From: Diphasiastrum complanatum | Lineage: Eukaryota > Streptophyta > Lycopodiopsida > Lycopodiales > Lycopodiaceae | Reading direction: 5' to 3' | DNA: 64,000 nucleotides | Assembly (NCBI GenBank): GCA_029204225.1 | Contig: CM055108.1 | Span: 9,672,528-9,736,527, forward strand | Shown here: piece by piece, positions 35,090-46,246 of the stretch | How the letters are laid out: every line of letters starts with the position of its first letter | Numbering within the stretch: position 1 is the first letter of the stretch | Position numbers and translations under genes: made by a program | Notes under the pieces: generated by a model | What the model saw: only the letters and a program-made list of their open reading frames with translations | Databases searched by the model: none | What the model was told of the DNA's origin: nothing

Positions 35090-35643
35090 TGATGTTTCTT
35101 CATCTTCTCCCTTGTTAGGATCTTTTACAATATGCTCCATTGGTGTATCTATGCTCTTACAATTCTCCATATGAATTTTTTCAACATTGATAGAGCATAT
35201 CTAGATTGACATATAAAAGCATAACCATCATGAAAGTCAATCTCTAGGCCTAAGATATAATGGACCTCTCCTAGAGCTTGAATTTCAAACTGACCTCCAA
35301 GTGCAACTTTGTCTGTTCAACTAATTTGATACAACTTTCACAAAGGACAATGTCATCTACATAAAGGAGAAGAATGACAAGATCACTAGGTATCTTATGT
35401 GATCATCAATAAAAGTCACAAAACAAGTGGCTCCTCCCTTGCTTGTTCTTGATGAGAAGTGCACATTAGATGTGAAGTTTTGATGGAAGATCTTGCATAT
35501 GACTTCTTATGTGATTTGTCAATAGCACATGCCTCACATGGCTTGATCTCCTTGGATAGAGATTTTTGCAAGTCAATAGCCTTGGCCTCTTTGACCATAG
35601 AATACATAGATTTGTAATTGGGATGGCCCAATATTTTATGCCA
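35090..35643 (-). pseudogene. Old copia C: RT scrap and integrase start (left part)
   Basis: On the minus strand 35631-35416 encodes LGHPNYKSMYSMVKEAK (GAG-pre-integrase), then a CEACAIDKSHKKSYAR zinc-binding pair. 35400-35090 has RT pieces, including LLLYVDDIVL near 35360 and an ENCKSIDTPME segment near 35140. Integrase core and the RT N-terminus are missing between them, so an internal deletion precedes the insertion of element A. The continuation lies at 46941-48201. Confidence 0.8.
35639..35643. repeat. Target-site duplication TGCCA, left, of element A
   Basis: TGCCA here and at 46941-46945 flank the outer ends of element A. Joining across it restores the Trp-His|Lys-Ile-Leu-Gly-His-Pro reading of copia C, which proves the nesting. 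Confidence 0.95.
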
Positions 35644-36467
35644 TGTGAAAAATGCAAAAAATCATGCTTGGCCAAGGCCAAAGTCTTGTATATAGGATAA
35701 ACACACATGTGTGGAGCCTGTTCCCACATGTGAAATTAGTGTACTTGTCATGTACCATAATCATATATGTCGTACGTATATGATTTAATTCAAGTTCTAG
35801 TGGCTAAAAAGGCCAAAAACTAGTTTTCTAGATATATGACACATGGCATCAATCTATTGATTGCATGAGCCAAATACTTTGGATAGGTGTCACATCCCAT
35901 GTGTAGAGGACAGCTCACACGTGTGGAAAAAGTTGAAGTAGGGAGTTTTTGCTTCTAGAAGATTTCTATGGAGATCTCCATATAGTAGGAAATTGGACCA
36001 AAAATGCCCAAAATAGAAAGTTTGATCCAAGTGTCAAATTTGCATGATGATGACAAAGCATCCTCACATGTGTGAGATTCGATGCATGATTAGTACCTTG
36101 AGCTCCAAAAAGTGTATATATAGAGGCATATTTGGCCACAATCAATATGAAACATGAAGCTTGATTTTGGAAGCAATTATGTGTAATTCTCTCTATTTGT
36201 CTACATTTGTTTTGATTGTTTTAAGGTTCTATCATAGTGTACTTTGTTTTCAGGTTGGAGTCCGTACTCTGATAGGGTTTCACATGTGTGAAACCAGCAA
36301 GTACATTTACCTTCATTAATGATTGTTCTTGTTAGGTTTTTATGTCTAGAATTGATCTAGATTGATCTTAATCTTATGTAGATTAATAGATCAAGTAAAT
36401 CTAACATCCAATCCCTCTTGAGGATCAGATTAAGATCCACTCTTGGTCCATTTTGTACTTTTCCACA
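35644..36467 (+). repeat. 5' LTR of element A
   Basis: 824 bp from TGTGAAAAATG to CTTTTCCACA. It has a TATATATA core at 36115-36122 and several CACACGTGTG or CACATGTGTG palindromes (about 35703, 35918, 36066, 36281). Confidence 0.93.
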
Positions 36468-36480
36468 TGGTATCAGAGCC
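36468..36480 (+). other. Primer-binding site of element A
   Basis: TGGTATCAGAGCC directly follows the LTR, matching the initiator-Met primer site of the autonomous copia elements. Confidence 0.95.
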
Positions 36481-37289
36481 AAGTACAAGAGGATTTATTG
36501 AAATTGATAGGGTTGATCCAAATCAAAGCCAAAATTAGCAAGTTTTTGGAAACTACTGATTTTTGTGTAGCGAGTTGGATTTGATAGGTATTCTCAAAAT
36601 TTTTGGACCAGAACTTGTTGCGGGCTATTGGAACACTTTCCACACGTCTGAGGCTGTACAGCTCTGGTTTTGGCTGAGAAAATTCAAAAATTTGTACAAT
36701 TTGACTCACACACCCAATTTGAGAGATTTTTAGTGCAAAATCAAGCATTTTCAATAGAGAATCTAATCCCTTGATTAGTTCTTGGATTAGATCAGCCAAA
36801 AAATTAAAATTGAAGCTTGAAATAGGAGCATTAAATGATTTTCTATGATTTTCTGAGTGCATGTTGAAGTTGAGAGAGATTTTGCCAAAAATCATAGATT
36901 AAGGAGTGATATGCAAGGTGAGAGGATGAAATCCATTGTATAATCACTCTAGATTTGTTCAAGAGTAATAGGTTCAAGTTTAGAAGCATCAATTTGCTAG
37001 AAAACATCCTTGGATCTATCCTCCAAGTGAAACCTTTGAGAGTTTCTAGTGCATATATAGCATCTATGCAAATCTTTTGTAGAATTTGACATAGATTGGC
37101 TTCAATTGAGAGTTTTAGATTAGAGATTGATGTGTAGAGAGAGATCCAATTTTCTAAGAGTTCCTTCCTTTGTAGAGGGCAAGATCTAGAAGCTCATTTT
37201 GTGTTGTTGTTGGTGGAGAATTTGTCTTCTCCTAGGTGATCAAATCTTTGTAAGTGGCATTAGCTCTTTGAAGCACAATATCTTAGTGA

Positions 37290-38060
37290 GAAAAATCATG
37301 ACTTTTGATTTTGAATTTCATTCCAAGTCTTAAGAGGTAGAGTCATTGGTGGAATCCAATAAGGGTGAATGAATTCAATTTATTGAGCAAAAATTGACAT
37401 AGTATGTATGAAACTCAAATTAGTTCTATTCAACTTTCTTTGTGAGAGTGTGAGGGTCAAGTTGTGATCCCATTGGATGTCTAGAACAAGGATGAGTATA
37501 TATTTGAGTGTTCATGCATGATTGGGATCATTGTGAATTTCTAGATGTCTAATTTTTAAGCTTTGTGAAAAATTCTTGACATAGGTTGTTATCAAACTAT
37601 TACAAATCCATTCCAAATCTCAAGAGTGAGATTCTTTGGAGATTCCAAAAGGGGTGATTGGATCTTAATTTTATGTGTTTGAATCAAAAGTACGTGTCAA
37701 GTTTGAGTGATCTAGTGTAGATCCAATGTTTTGTGAAAATTGGTGGTATAGTTTGTTGTCAAATCAAATCAAATTCATTCTAAATCTCAAGAGTGAGATT
37801 ATTTGGGTCAAGAGTGAGTCCAAAAGAAGTGATTAAGTTTGATTTTCATGTATTTGAAACAAAACCCATCTTTTGTTCAAGAATCTCAAGTGTTGAGAGA
37901 ACTAGTCAAGTGAAAAGGAAAATCTAGGTGTCAAATCTTTTTCATATCCATTTCAACTTTCAAAAGAAAGAGTCATTGGTATTTGATGATTCCAATAGAA
38001 GATTGGATTTGATTTCTTTAGTGATTTGATTCAAAGATGTGTGCTTTTGTCTTAGTGATC
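37290..38060 (+). repeat. Four diverged tandem modules in the leader of element A
   Basis: Modules begin near 37317, 37608, 37777 and 37948. Each has a 'CATTCCAA(A/G)TCTCAAGAG' type phrase, a 'GAGTCATTGG/GAGATTCTTTGG' phrase, then 'TCCAA(T/A)A(A/G)GGGTGA'. Spacing is about 170-290 bp. The minus-strand relic at 7370-9027 carries the same module type, so the array is a family trait. Confidence 0.7.
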
Positions 38061-38223
38061 AAAGCAAAGTTTCCAAGTTACTAGTCATTATTGTGAAGAT
38101 TGATTCTTAGGTTTGTGAGCTAGATCTTTTGTAGATCCTTCTAGATTGTGGAAGATGTTCAAATCTAGTCTCTTGAAAGTCACAAATTACATTTGTAGAA
38201 TCATATCACAGGTTTTTATTCAC

Positions 38224-38480
38224 ATGGCATCAATAGGTGGCATCCTATTGAAGGAAAGTAAGGATACTAAGTGCAACCTTTGTGGCAAGGGAGGATATTT
38301 TTTCTCAAGATGCTACAAAGAGAAGACCAATCCATCCAAAGAGAACCAAAGCAAGGGGGCCAAGGTGAAGGATGGAGCTTCAAGTTAGAAATGCAAATAC
38401 AAGAAGGACAAGTCAAAGGAAAGGTGTTTCCTTTGTGGAAAGGTGAATGAGGGTTGGAGTCTCACATGGACTTGCAAGAT
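38224..38480 (+). pseudogene. Collapsed gag of element A: start plus degraded zinc knuckle
   Basis: ATG at 38224 gives MASIGGILLKESK, matching the gag start of element 1 (MASNGGIMLESSE). Within four residues it runs into CNLCGKGGYFFSRC, a CCHC-spaced knuckle in which the His is Tyr. Nearly the whole capsid domain is missing. A stop at 38386-38388 is followed by a second Cys-rich stretch (CFLCGKVNEG) that looks like another decayed knuckle. A nucleic-acid-binding relic is possible, but no capsid function is. Confidence 0.6.
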
Positions 38481-38591
38481 TTGTCTTCAAGAGTCCATCA
38501 CAACACATGTCAAATCTATTGAAATTTCTTATTTAGAAGTGCATTTTTTGGTTCAAGATGCAAAGGTAAATGTCACTTTCATGAAAGTAAC

Positions 38592-40013
38592 TTGGATTTA
38601 TTCTATGTCCTTGGAAAGTATTTTGAAAATAGTTTCATTTATGCTCTCATGTCAACTTATGAAGAACCATTTTGCTTTGATGAGATTTTTGTATCTCAAA
38701 GGTGGATTAAGGCAACACTAGTTGAGTGTGATGCCTTAAAGTATAGCAAAGCATGTTTTCCTTGTAAACTTAAATTAGATATGAAGTCAAGGAAATTGGA
38801 ATGTCTTCATAATGTAGGATCTTTTGGTTTCAATAAGATCATAAATGATGTGTTCATTCACAAAGATGAAAATTGTAAGTTTTCAATCTTAAAGGCAAGT
38901 TGTAAACTTCTTATGAGAATAAGTGAAGCATCCAAAGTGGACACTTATATCAATAAGCAAGTAGTTAGCCTTATTGAGATGAAATACCTTTTGATTTCAA
39001 TATTGGAAAAATCATGCCAAGTTGTGGTGGCTTTTGGACTTATGTTTCTCATAAGTAATCTTGATAATCATAGGAAGTGCATATTGTATGGTCATACTTG
39101 TTGTAATCATTATGAGACATGGAGGTCTCGGATTTCCATCAAAAAGGAGCACCATGAAGAGGATCTTAAAGAGTCATCTCAAGGTTCAAGTGTGCCAAGT
39201 ATTGAGGAGGAGTCCTTCTCAAGGTTCAAGAATGCCAATGATTGAAGAGGAGAGACCTTCTCAAGCTGTGATTCCAAAAAGAAGCTCAAAAAACATGGTT
39301 GAGCCCATGTGGCTCACATTTCAAGGGAAAGAGGAGCATATCTCATGTGGTATAGATCTCATACTTACTTCTCTTATGTCATTTGACAAATCAATTTGCT
39401 TTAGTGAGATCATTGCTTCTCAAAATTGGAGTAAAGCCATACTAGTTGAGTATGAAGTCTCTCTTGAGAACAAAGATGATGTTCTTAAAAGGTTGAAATT
39501 GATTTTAAATCAATTAGAAAGCAAATGGTTATTTGATCAAATGTATGCTCTTGAGTCATGTAAGAGCAAAAGTGATTTGTTCACACGTAGTTTGAAAATT
39601 TGTATTGAGGCAAATTGTAAAATCTTTATGAGATAAGTGAATCATCTTTTAAAGACACTTATCTCCATAATGAAGTATTTAGCCTCATTGGATCTGAGAT
39701 TAGCATGGTGAAATAGCATAAAGATATGATGCAAACACTTTGTTATTATAGCATGCATAGTCTTGACAATTTGGGCGAGTCTAATTCTCTAGATCATGGT
39801 AACATGATGTTAGATCTTTGTGATCCTAATAAGTCAAGAAGAAATCTTTATTCTCTCATGGAGGAGCATGTACATGAAGAAGCAGCAAGCCTCAAAGTCA
39901 AGCATCTACATGAATTTTGGAAGGAATCAATTTTGAAGGTGCTAGGATGGTGCAAAGCTCTTAAGCTCATCAAAGATGTCAACATCAAAGAAGCACTATC
40001 ATGGATATGGTGA
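38592..40013 (+). pseudogene. Two diverged copies of a pre-RT-like module in element A
   Basis: Module 1 (about 38650-39010) has ALMSTYEEPFCFDEIFVSQ followed by a W-IKATLVECDAL pattern. Module 2 (about 39350-39720) has SLMSFDKSICFSEIIASQ followed by W-SKAILVEYEVSL. Both resemble the copia stretch just before the RT palm (Phe-Leu-Thr-Ser...Glu-Pro...Trp-(Ile/Met)-(Gln/Asp)-Ala-Met...Glu). No palm motifs follow; instead each continues with a Lys/Cys-rich tail (CKLLMRISEA and CKIFMR). A linker with a repeated 'SQGS(S/R)(V/M)P' phrase separates them. The final frame (39726-40013) has no recognised domain. Confidence 0.5.
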
Positions 40014-40141
40014 TTTCAGATCAACATCAAGCTCATTGGCTGATCTTCACACCTTTTGGACCAGCAAAGACCAATTCAGACCATGGAGTCAAATTCAAGA
40101 TGATCATGTTTTCCATCAAGCTAGATCTACCAAGCTAGATT

Positions 40142-40153
40142 TTTGAGGAGGAG
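40142..40153 (+). other. Polypurine tract of element A
   Basis: TTTGAGGAGGAG directly before the TGTGAAAAATG start of the 3' LTR. Element B has TTTGAGGAGGAA at its own junction. Confidence 0.85.
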
Positions 40154-40268
40154 TGTGAAAAATGCAAAAATCATGCTTGGTCAAGGCCAAAATCTTGTAT
40201 ATAGGATAAACACACATGTGTGGAGCTTGTTCCCACATGCAAAATTAGTGTCCTTGTCATGCACATAT
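40154..40268 (+). repeat. 3' LTR of element A, first part
   Basis: First 115 bp of the 3' LTR, matching 35644 onward. It is interrupted by element B at the CATAT target. It continues at 46247-46940. Confidence 0.93.
40264..40268. repeat. Target-site duplication CATAT, left, of element B
   Basis: Identical to 46247-46251 on the other side of element B. Confidence 0.95.
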
Positions 40269-40959
40269 TGTGAAAAGTACAGTACTAAGGACCATAAATG
40301 GATCTTTGAATGATCCACAAGGTGATTGTATGCTTGTTAAACAATCTATCAGAAACTAGTCATCAGAAAACAAGATCTAGTTTAGCAGCTTGATAGGAAA
40401 CAAGTAGAGACAATCAAAGCATTGATCAAATAGTCTAATCCAACTCCACACGTGTGGAAATAAGGCTATAGTATGGCCTGTAGATAGTGTTTACAAAGTG
40501 CCAAAGTTGGGTTTCGTTGGAAAAATAGAGTAATCACCATACAATGAGAGGAAACTCGAGTTTCTCCTTGAGGCTCCAAAAAGTTTCTATCTTCTCACTA
40601 TGGAGAATGGAAATACATAGTAAAACACACTTCCTTTGCAAAGTTAGGTGAAAATCCAGCATGTAATAAGGAAGTAGACTCCACTTTCTTGCCCTAATGT
40701 GAAAACCCTAGCCTAGATCCAAGAGTCATGCTTGGTAGGTGCATGGTAGGTACAAATCTCATCATAAATCATGGTCTAGATCCTACAAAGTAGGAATCAC
40801 TAACAAATAGACACAACCACTCCTCTTGAATCGTGGTAACCTACTTTAGGTGTGTATGTACAAGTGGCACTTTGGCCATTCAAGTAACCAACAAACAATA
40901 TTGACAAAATGTACAATATTCTACATGGCTAGATTTGCCAATGTAGGCAATTCTTCACA
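40269..40959 (-). repeat. 3' LTR of element B
   Basis: 691 bp; on the minus strand it starts TGTGAAGAATTGCC after the purine tract and ends CTTTTCACA. It contains CCACACGTGTGG at about 40445-40456. Confidence 0.95.
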
Positions 40960-43539
40960 TTCCTCCTCAAATCTAGCCTTGGAGATCACAATGCTTTTAT
41001 CAATAACTCCAATTGAAGATCTAAGCTTGACAAATGAATCTTTAGGTAAAGGTTTAGTAAACAAATCAGCCAAGCAACTTGATGATGGCACGTGTTGGAG
41101 CTTGATCTCTTTAGCTTGCACTTTTTTCCTCACGAAATGATGAGCAATTTCGATGTGTTTGCTCCTTGCATGGAATGTAGGATTAGTTGCAAGTGATTGG
41201 GCTGATTGGTTGTCACAATAGATGATAGGGATCTCCTCCTCCATGACATGAAGCTCCACCAATAGCCTTTTGAGCCACAAGACCTCCTTGCATGTTGATG
41301 TCAAGGCCTTGTATTCGAATTCCATGGAAGATAGGGAGATGGTATCTTGCTTTTTGGAAAGCCATGATACTACTCCATCACATAAAAAAGTGGCAAAGGC
41401 ACTTGTTGATCTTCTATCCACTTTGTCACCTGCAAAATCCGAGTCACTATAGGCTCTTAAGCCAAGATTAGTTCCTCTATACAAAATACCAAAATTCTTA
41501 GTGAATGAAATGTATCTAAGAACTCTTTTGGCCATCTTCCAATGTGAAACTAGAGGACTTTGCATGAATTGGCTTAACTTTCCAACACTATAACTAAGAT
41601 CAGGTCTAGTTATAGTTAAATAGATCAAGGAGCCAATAAGCCTTCTATATAATGTGATGTCCTCAAAGGATGCTTCATCACAACCAATAGATGCTTTTAC
41701 ATGTTGCTCCATTGCTGTCTCAATGCCTTTACAATTCTTCATTCCAAATCTATCTAGGATGGATGTAGCATACTTAGATTGACAAATGAAGCTAAAATCA
41801 CATCCTCTAATAACCTCTATTCCAAGAATGAAGCTCAATAGGCCGAGATCTACCATCTTAAACTCTTTTGCTAAAGCAATTTTTACATCTCTAATTCCAT
41901 CTAGATCATTACCACTCAAGATAATGTCATCTACATACAAAACAAGGATAATGATCATGCCATCATGAAAACTTATATACAATGATGGATCATAGTCACT
42001 CATTACAAAATTGATGGAAATGAGAAAAGAGTTTAGCCTAGAGTACCATGCTCTAGGTGCTTGCTTGAGCCCATAAAGGCTCTTCTTCAAAAAACACACC
42101 TTTCCTTCATGCTTTGCCTTGATGAAGCCCTCGGGTTGCCTCATGTAGATCTCTTCCTCCAAATAACCATTGAGGAATGCATTTGTGAAGTCAAGTTGGA
42201 ATAGCTCCCAGTTGAAGGTTGTAGCAAGACTTATGATCAACCTGATAGTAACAGGCTTAGCCACAGGAGCAAAAGTCTCATCATAGTCAATGCCTTTGGT
42301 TTGTAAAAAACCTTTGGCAACAAGCCTAGCTTTATGCTTGCTTATTGATCCATCTTGATTATACTTCAATCTAAACACCCACTTGCAATCAAGAGGTTTC
42401 TTCCCTTGAGGAAGATCCACAAGATCCCAAGTATGATTCTCAACAAGAGCATCATACTCTACTTGCATAGCATCCATCCAACTTTTAGACTTACAAGCAT
42501 CTTCATAGCATGTTGGCTCATTTAACATTGAAGTAAGAAAGGTGTAAGATGTGAAAGATGATGAGCCTTCCCTTTGATCACCTTGACCATCATAGGTGAG
42601 CCTCAATGGCTCGGATCTTGCCCTTGTAGATCTTCTTGGAGTTCTTGGAGTTCTTGCATCTTGAGGTGGATCCTCAAGTTCTTCTTCACTTGGAAGCTCC
42701 TCCTCCATCCTAGCAAGATCCTTGGCATCAAGATGATTAGTAGCATTATCATCCAAATCACAAGCATGTCCTTCATCAAAAATAACATCCCTACTCACTA
42801 TCACCTTGCTAGTGATGGGATTGAAGACTCTATAACCTTTGCTATTCTCACCATATCCCACAAAGATGCCTTTGATGGATGTTGCATCATCCTTCCTTCT
42901 CTTATCCAAGGATTGGTGTACATAGCAAGTGGATCCAAAAACTTTGAGATCTTTGAGATTGGGCTTCTCTCCAAATAGAGCTTCAAATGGTGTGATTCCT
43001 CCAATGGCTTGGTTTGGCAATCTATTGCGCAAATATTTAGCACAAGTTATTGCTTCACCCCAAAATGGTTTGGATAGAGAAGCATCTAGACTTAAGGCCT
43101 TAGCACAATCACAAAGAGATCTATTTCTTCTCTCACTCACTCCATTTTGTTGAGGGGTGTATGGACATGACAACTCCCTCATTATGCCAATAGAAATACA
43201 AAAGTCAATCAACTTATTGGAGATATATTCACCTCCATTATCACTCCTTAATACCTTAATCTTGGTACTAAGTTGATTTTCTACCAAAGTCTTGAACTTT
43301 ACAAAAGAATCAAACACCATTGATTTGCTAGACAAGAGGTACATCCAACAAAATCTAGAATAGTCATCAATGAAGATTACATAGTACTTGGCACCACCAT
43401 TAGACTCATGTGAAAAACTATGAACATCCGAATGGATGAGTTCAAGAGGAGAGTTTGATCTTGATGTAGATCTTGAGAAGGGTAGCTTGTGAGCCTTTGA
43501 GAGGCTGCATGCTTCACATCTCTTCCCACACTTTGACAA
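40921..43539 (-). CDS. pol: Element B integrase-RT-RNase H part of pol
   Basis: 872 codons, opened by the frameshift and not by a true start; Met at 43539 is just the first in frame. It begins at the integrase zinc-binding CEACSLSKAHK. Integrase has LIHSDVHS, LRSDNGGEYIS and TPQQNGVSERRNR, so the D-D-E triad is complete. RT has DFTNAFLNGYLEEEIYM, LYGLKQAPRAWYSR and VLYVDDIILSG. RNase H has SDSDFAGDKVD, SLSSMEFEYKAL (Thr-Glu-Ala of the usual motif altered to Met-Glu-Phe) and FHARSKHIEIAHHFV. The stop lies inside the LTR, as in element 1. Confidence 0.95.
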   Translation of the reverse strand: MSKCGKRCEACSLSKAHKLPFSRSTSRSNSPLELIHSDVHSFSHESNGGAKYYVIFIDDYSRFCWMYLLSSKSMVFDSFVKFKTLVENQLSTKIKVLRSDNGGEYISNKLIDFCISIGIMRELSCPYTPQQNGVSERRNRSLCDCAKALSLDASLSKPFWGEAITCAKYLRNRLPNQAIGGITPFEALFGEKPNLKDLKVFGSTCYVHQSLDKRRKDDATSIKGIFVGYGENSKGYRVFNPITSKVIVSRDVIFDEGHACDLDDNATNHLDAKDLARMEEELPSEEELEDPPQDARTPRTPRRSTRARSEPLRLTYDGQGDQREGSSSFTSYTFLTSMLNEPTCYEDACKSKSWMDAMQVEYDALVENHTWDLVDLPQGKKPLDCKWVFRLKYNQDGSISKHKARLVAKGFLQTKGIDYDETFAPVAKPVTIRLIISLATTFNWELFQLDFTNAFLNGYLEEEIYMRQPEGFIKAKHEGKVCFLKKSLYGLKQAPRAWYSRLNSFLISINFVMSDYDPSLYISFHDGMIIILVLYVDDIILSGNDLDGIRDVKIALAKEFKMVDLGLLSFILGIEVIRGCDFSFICQSKYATSILDRFGMKNCKGIETAMEQHVKASIGCDEASFEDITLYRRLIGSLIYLTITRPDLSYSVGKLSQFMQSPLVSHWKMAKRVLRYISFTKNFGILYRGTNLGLRAYSDSDFAGDKVDRRSTSAFATFLCDGVVSWLSKKQDTISLSSMEFEYKALTSTCKEVLWLKRLLVELHVMEEEIPIIYCDNQSAQSLATNPTFHARSKHIEIAHHFVRKKVQAKEIKLQHVPSSSCLADLFTKPLPKDSFVKLRSSIGVIDKSIVISKARFEEECEELPTLANLAM

Positions 43540-44924
43540 ATGCTTGGGGAGTCCAACTGCAAGCTCCTTTTAGCCATAGATTCCATGGCTTTGTAGTTGG
43601 GGTGGCCCAACCTTTTGTGCCACAGTTCCACCTTTGATAGCTCCACCTTTGCCAAGTTAACACTCTCCACTGCAATATTAGCATCAAGATTAAACAATCT
43701 ACCTTGCTTAAAGCCTTTGGCTATACATTCATCATTTCTAAGGATGGAACAAACTCCATCCTTAAATTGTACATCTAGGCCATTATCCATTAACTGGCCA
43801 ACACTAAGCAAATTCTTGCTTAACTTAGGAACATAAAGAACATTATCTAGATTCATCCTTTTGGATGATCCCACATACAAGGGAATTGTTCCTATTCCAC
43901 TTATCTTACATTCTTGACTACTTGCAGTATAGATTGATCTATGTAAGTCATTGTAAGAAAGTAAGGTGAAGAATATGTCCTTTTGATATGTCATGTGGGA
44001 ACTTGCCCCACTATCAATCCACCAAGAATCATTGGTGTTGCTCTTGGATAATGGTGGTTTGTTGGAAACCATCAAGGATGACTCTTCATCCTCCTCTTCC
44101 TCCTGATGTGCAATGTTGCTTTGTTTGCTCTCTTGTGTCTTCTTCTTCTTGAGACATTCTGATGCAAAATGTCCTTTCTTTCCACAGAAAAAACATTTGT
44201 AGTTGGACTTGTCTTTGATCTTGCCCTTTGAGCTTGAAGCCTCCTCCTCCTCCTTGGTCTCCTTGAAGTGCTTCTTCTTGCTTTTGAATGAGAAATTAGC
44301 TTTCTCATCACCATCCTGTAGAGAAATAGCATTCATTCTTGCATTGGTATGCAACATCCTACACTCTTCAGCTACTAATACACTGTGTAGCTTTTCTATA
44401 GTAGGCAAAGTGTCTTGGATTGCAAAGCTTTGGACCAAATTTGTAAAGCCACTCCCTAGACCATTTAGGACAATCTGAACAAGCTCACTATCTTGAATCT
44501 TCTCTCCAATGGAAGCTAACTCCCTATTAAGAGACTTGATTCTTAGCACATAATCTTGTGCATTCTCATCACTCCTCTTCATGCTTTGTAGAATCTGATT
44601 CCTAAGCATGAGAACCCCCGAAGTGTTACTAGACTCATAGATAGATTTTAAAGATTCCCAAGCCTCTTTAGCACTCTTACATGATGATACTTCCCTTAAA
44701 AGATCATTGCTTACATTCATCTTAATACAGTGAAGTGCAAGCCTAGACCTCTTCTTGTATCTCACTAATTCCTGTGCACCTAGAGGTTCATCTTCATCAT
44801 CTATTAGAAACTCATAAAGATCCTGGAGCACCATTAGTGACTCCATCCTCACTTTCCAAATAGCATAATTGGTAGAATTTAACCTCTCACTAGCTTCTAG
44901 AAGGTAGGCTCCCACTGATCCCAT
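43377..44924 (-). CDS. gag: Element B gag and protease part
   Basis: 515 codons from ATG 44924. The capsid start is YLLEASERLNSTNYAIWKV, the zinc knuckle is an intact CCHC (CFFCGKKGHFASEC), the protease active site is WWIDSGASSHMT and GAG-pre-integrase is WHKRLGHPNYKAME. Unlike in elements 1 and 2, capsid, knuckle and protease are in one frame. The last about 55 residues are out of frame: after LQLDSP the correct reading continues in the frame of the downstream part, so a single-base indel near 43555 splits the polyprotein. Confidence 0.95.
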   Translation of the reverse strand: MGSVGAYLLEASERLNSTNYAIWKVRMESLMVLQDLYEFLIDDEDEPLGAQELVRYKKRSRLALHCIKMNVSNDLLREVSSCKSAKEAWESLKSIYESSNTSGVLMLRNQILQSMKRSDENAQDYVLRIKSLNRELASIGEKIQDSELVQIVLNGLGSGFTNLVQSFAIQDTLPTIEKLHSVLVAEECRMLHTNARMNAISLQDGDEKANFSFKSKKKHFKETKEEEEASSSKGKIKDKSNYKCFFCGKKGHFASECLKKKKTQESKQSNIAHQEEEEDEESSLMVSNKPPLSKSNTNDSWWIDSGASSHMTYQKDIFFTLLSYNDLHRSIYTASSQECKISGIGTIPLYVGSSKRMNLDNVLYVPKLSKNLLSVGQLMDNGLDVQFKDGVCSILRNDECIAKGFKQGRLFNLDANIAVESVNLAKVELSKVELWHKRLGHPNYKAMESMAKRSLQLDSPSICQSVGRDVKHAASQRLTSYPSQDLHQDQTLLLNSSIRMFIVFHMSLMVVPSTM

Positions 44925-45543
44925 CTTACTAGCAAGATTCTACACACAAGATATAGATTTGTTTGGACCTAAAACTCACAAAGGTTTCTAACTTGCAGTG
45001 TTTCACTCAAATGTTGACTTCTAATCCAACACATGGATTTGTAATCACAGTTCTATCCCTCCCTCACAAGCTGGAATGAAGATAAGATGAGATGAAAACT
45101 ACACTCAAGCAAATCTTGCCAATCTTGGCTATTCTTGGACAAAAACTGACTCTATCTCTCTCATTCACTTTGATGTACTTTCAAGACCTGGTTTCCACTT
45201 TAAGAAGGTCTGAAATCAGCCTAGATTAACTAGTTTTTGTGAAACAAATTCAAAACTAATCAATGGCAAGTGATCTTGGTAGCTTATCCTAGGATTTGCA
45301 CCAAAAATTACATCAAATTGACACCATATGAATTTTCTATGATCCAATGAATATGGGTTATTAAATGCTGGTTCAGAGATGCCCACACGTGTAAACAGTA
45401 TGGATTTTGATCCTAAAAAAGTTTGGGATCAAATCCCCTCACCAAAACCTGGATACCAGCTCGCCCTTCCAATACTAGCTTTTTGCACCAAAACCTGCTA
45501 AAACTGGATTAGATTCGAACACAGATCAATGGCCTTGTACTTA

Positions 45544-45555
45544 GCTCTGATACCA
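45544..45555 (-). other. Primer-binding site of element B
   Basis: The minus strand reads TGGTATCAGAGC next to the 5' LTR end. Confidence 0.95.
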
Positions 45556-46246
45556 TGTAAAAAGTACAGTACTAAGGACCATAAATGGATCTTTTAATGA
45601 TCCACAAGGTGATTGTATGCTTGTTAAACAATCTATCAGAAACTAGTCATCAGAAAACAAGATCTAGTTTAGCAGCTTGATAGGAAACAAGTAGAGACAA
45701 TCAAAGCATTGATCAAATAGTCTAATCCAACTCCACACGTGTGGAAATAAGGCTGTAGTACGGCCAGTAGACAGTGTTTACAAAGTGCCAAAGCTGGGTT
45801 TCATTGGAAAAATAGAGTAATCACCATACAATGAGAGGAAACTCGAGTTTCTCCTTGAGGCTCCAAAAAGTTTCTATCTTCTCACTATGGAGAATGGAAA
45901 TACATAGTAAAACACACTTCCTTTTCAAAGTTAGGTGAAAATCCAGCATGTAATAAGGAAGTAGACTCCACTTTCTTGCCCTAATGTGAAAACCCTAGCC
46001 TAGATCCAAGAGTCATGCTTGGTAGGTGCATGGTAGATACAAATCTCATCATAAATCATGGTCTAGATCCTACAAAGTAGGAATCACTACCAAATAGACA
46101 CAACCACTCCTCTTGACTCGTGGTAACCTACTTTAGGTGTGTATGTACAAGTGGCACTTTGGCCATTCAAGTAACCAACAAACAATATTGACAAAATTTA
46201 CAATATTCTACATGGCTAGATTTGCTAATGTAGGCAATTTTTCACA
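45556..46246 (-). repeat. 5' LTR of element B
   Basis: 691 bp; starts (minus strand) TGTGAAAAATTGCC at 46246 and ends CTTTTTACA at 45556, where the 3' LTR has CTTTTCACA. The terminal CACA is damaged to TACA here. Confidence 0.95.

Larger units (their letters stand above)
40269..46246 (-). mobile_element. Element B: nearly intact copia retrotransposon
   Basis: 5978 bp with 691-bp LTRs, primer site, polypurine tract and CATAT target duplication, inserted in inverse orientation in the 3' LTR of element A. Gag-pol is intact except for one frameshift near 43540-43560. The LTRs differ at roughly a dozen places by eye, so this insertion is older than copia elements 1 and 2. Confidence 0.96.

Noticed and set aside
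38592-39640. Host gene captured by element A
   Set aside because: The repeated Phe...Trp-x-Lys-Ala...Glu pattern looks more like the copia pre-RT region duplicated and decayed than a host protein. Host capture was not supported, though not excluded.
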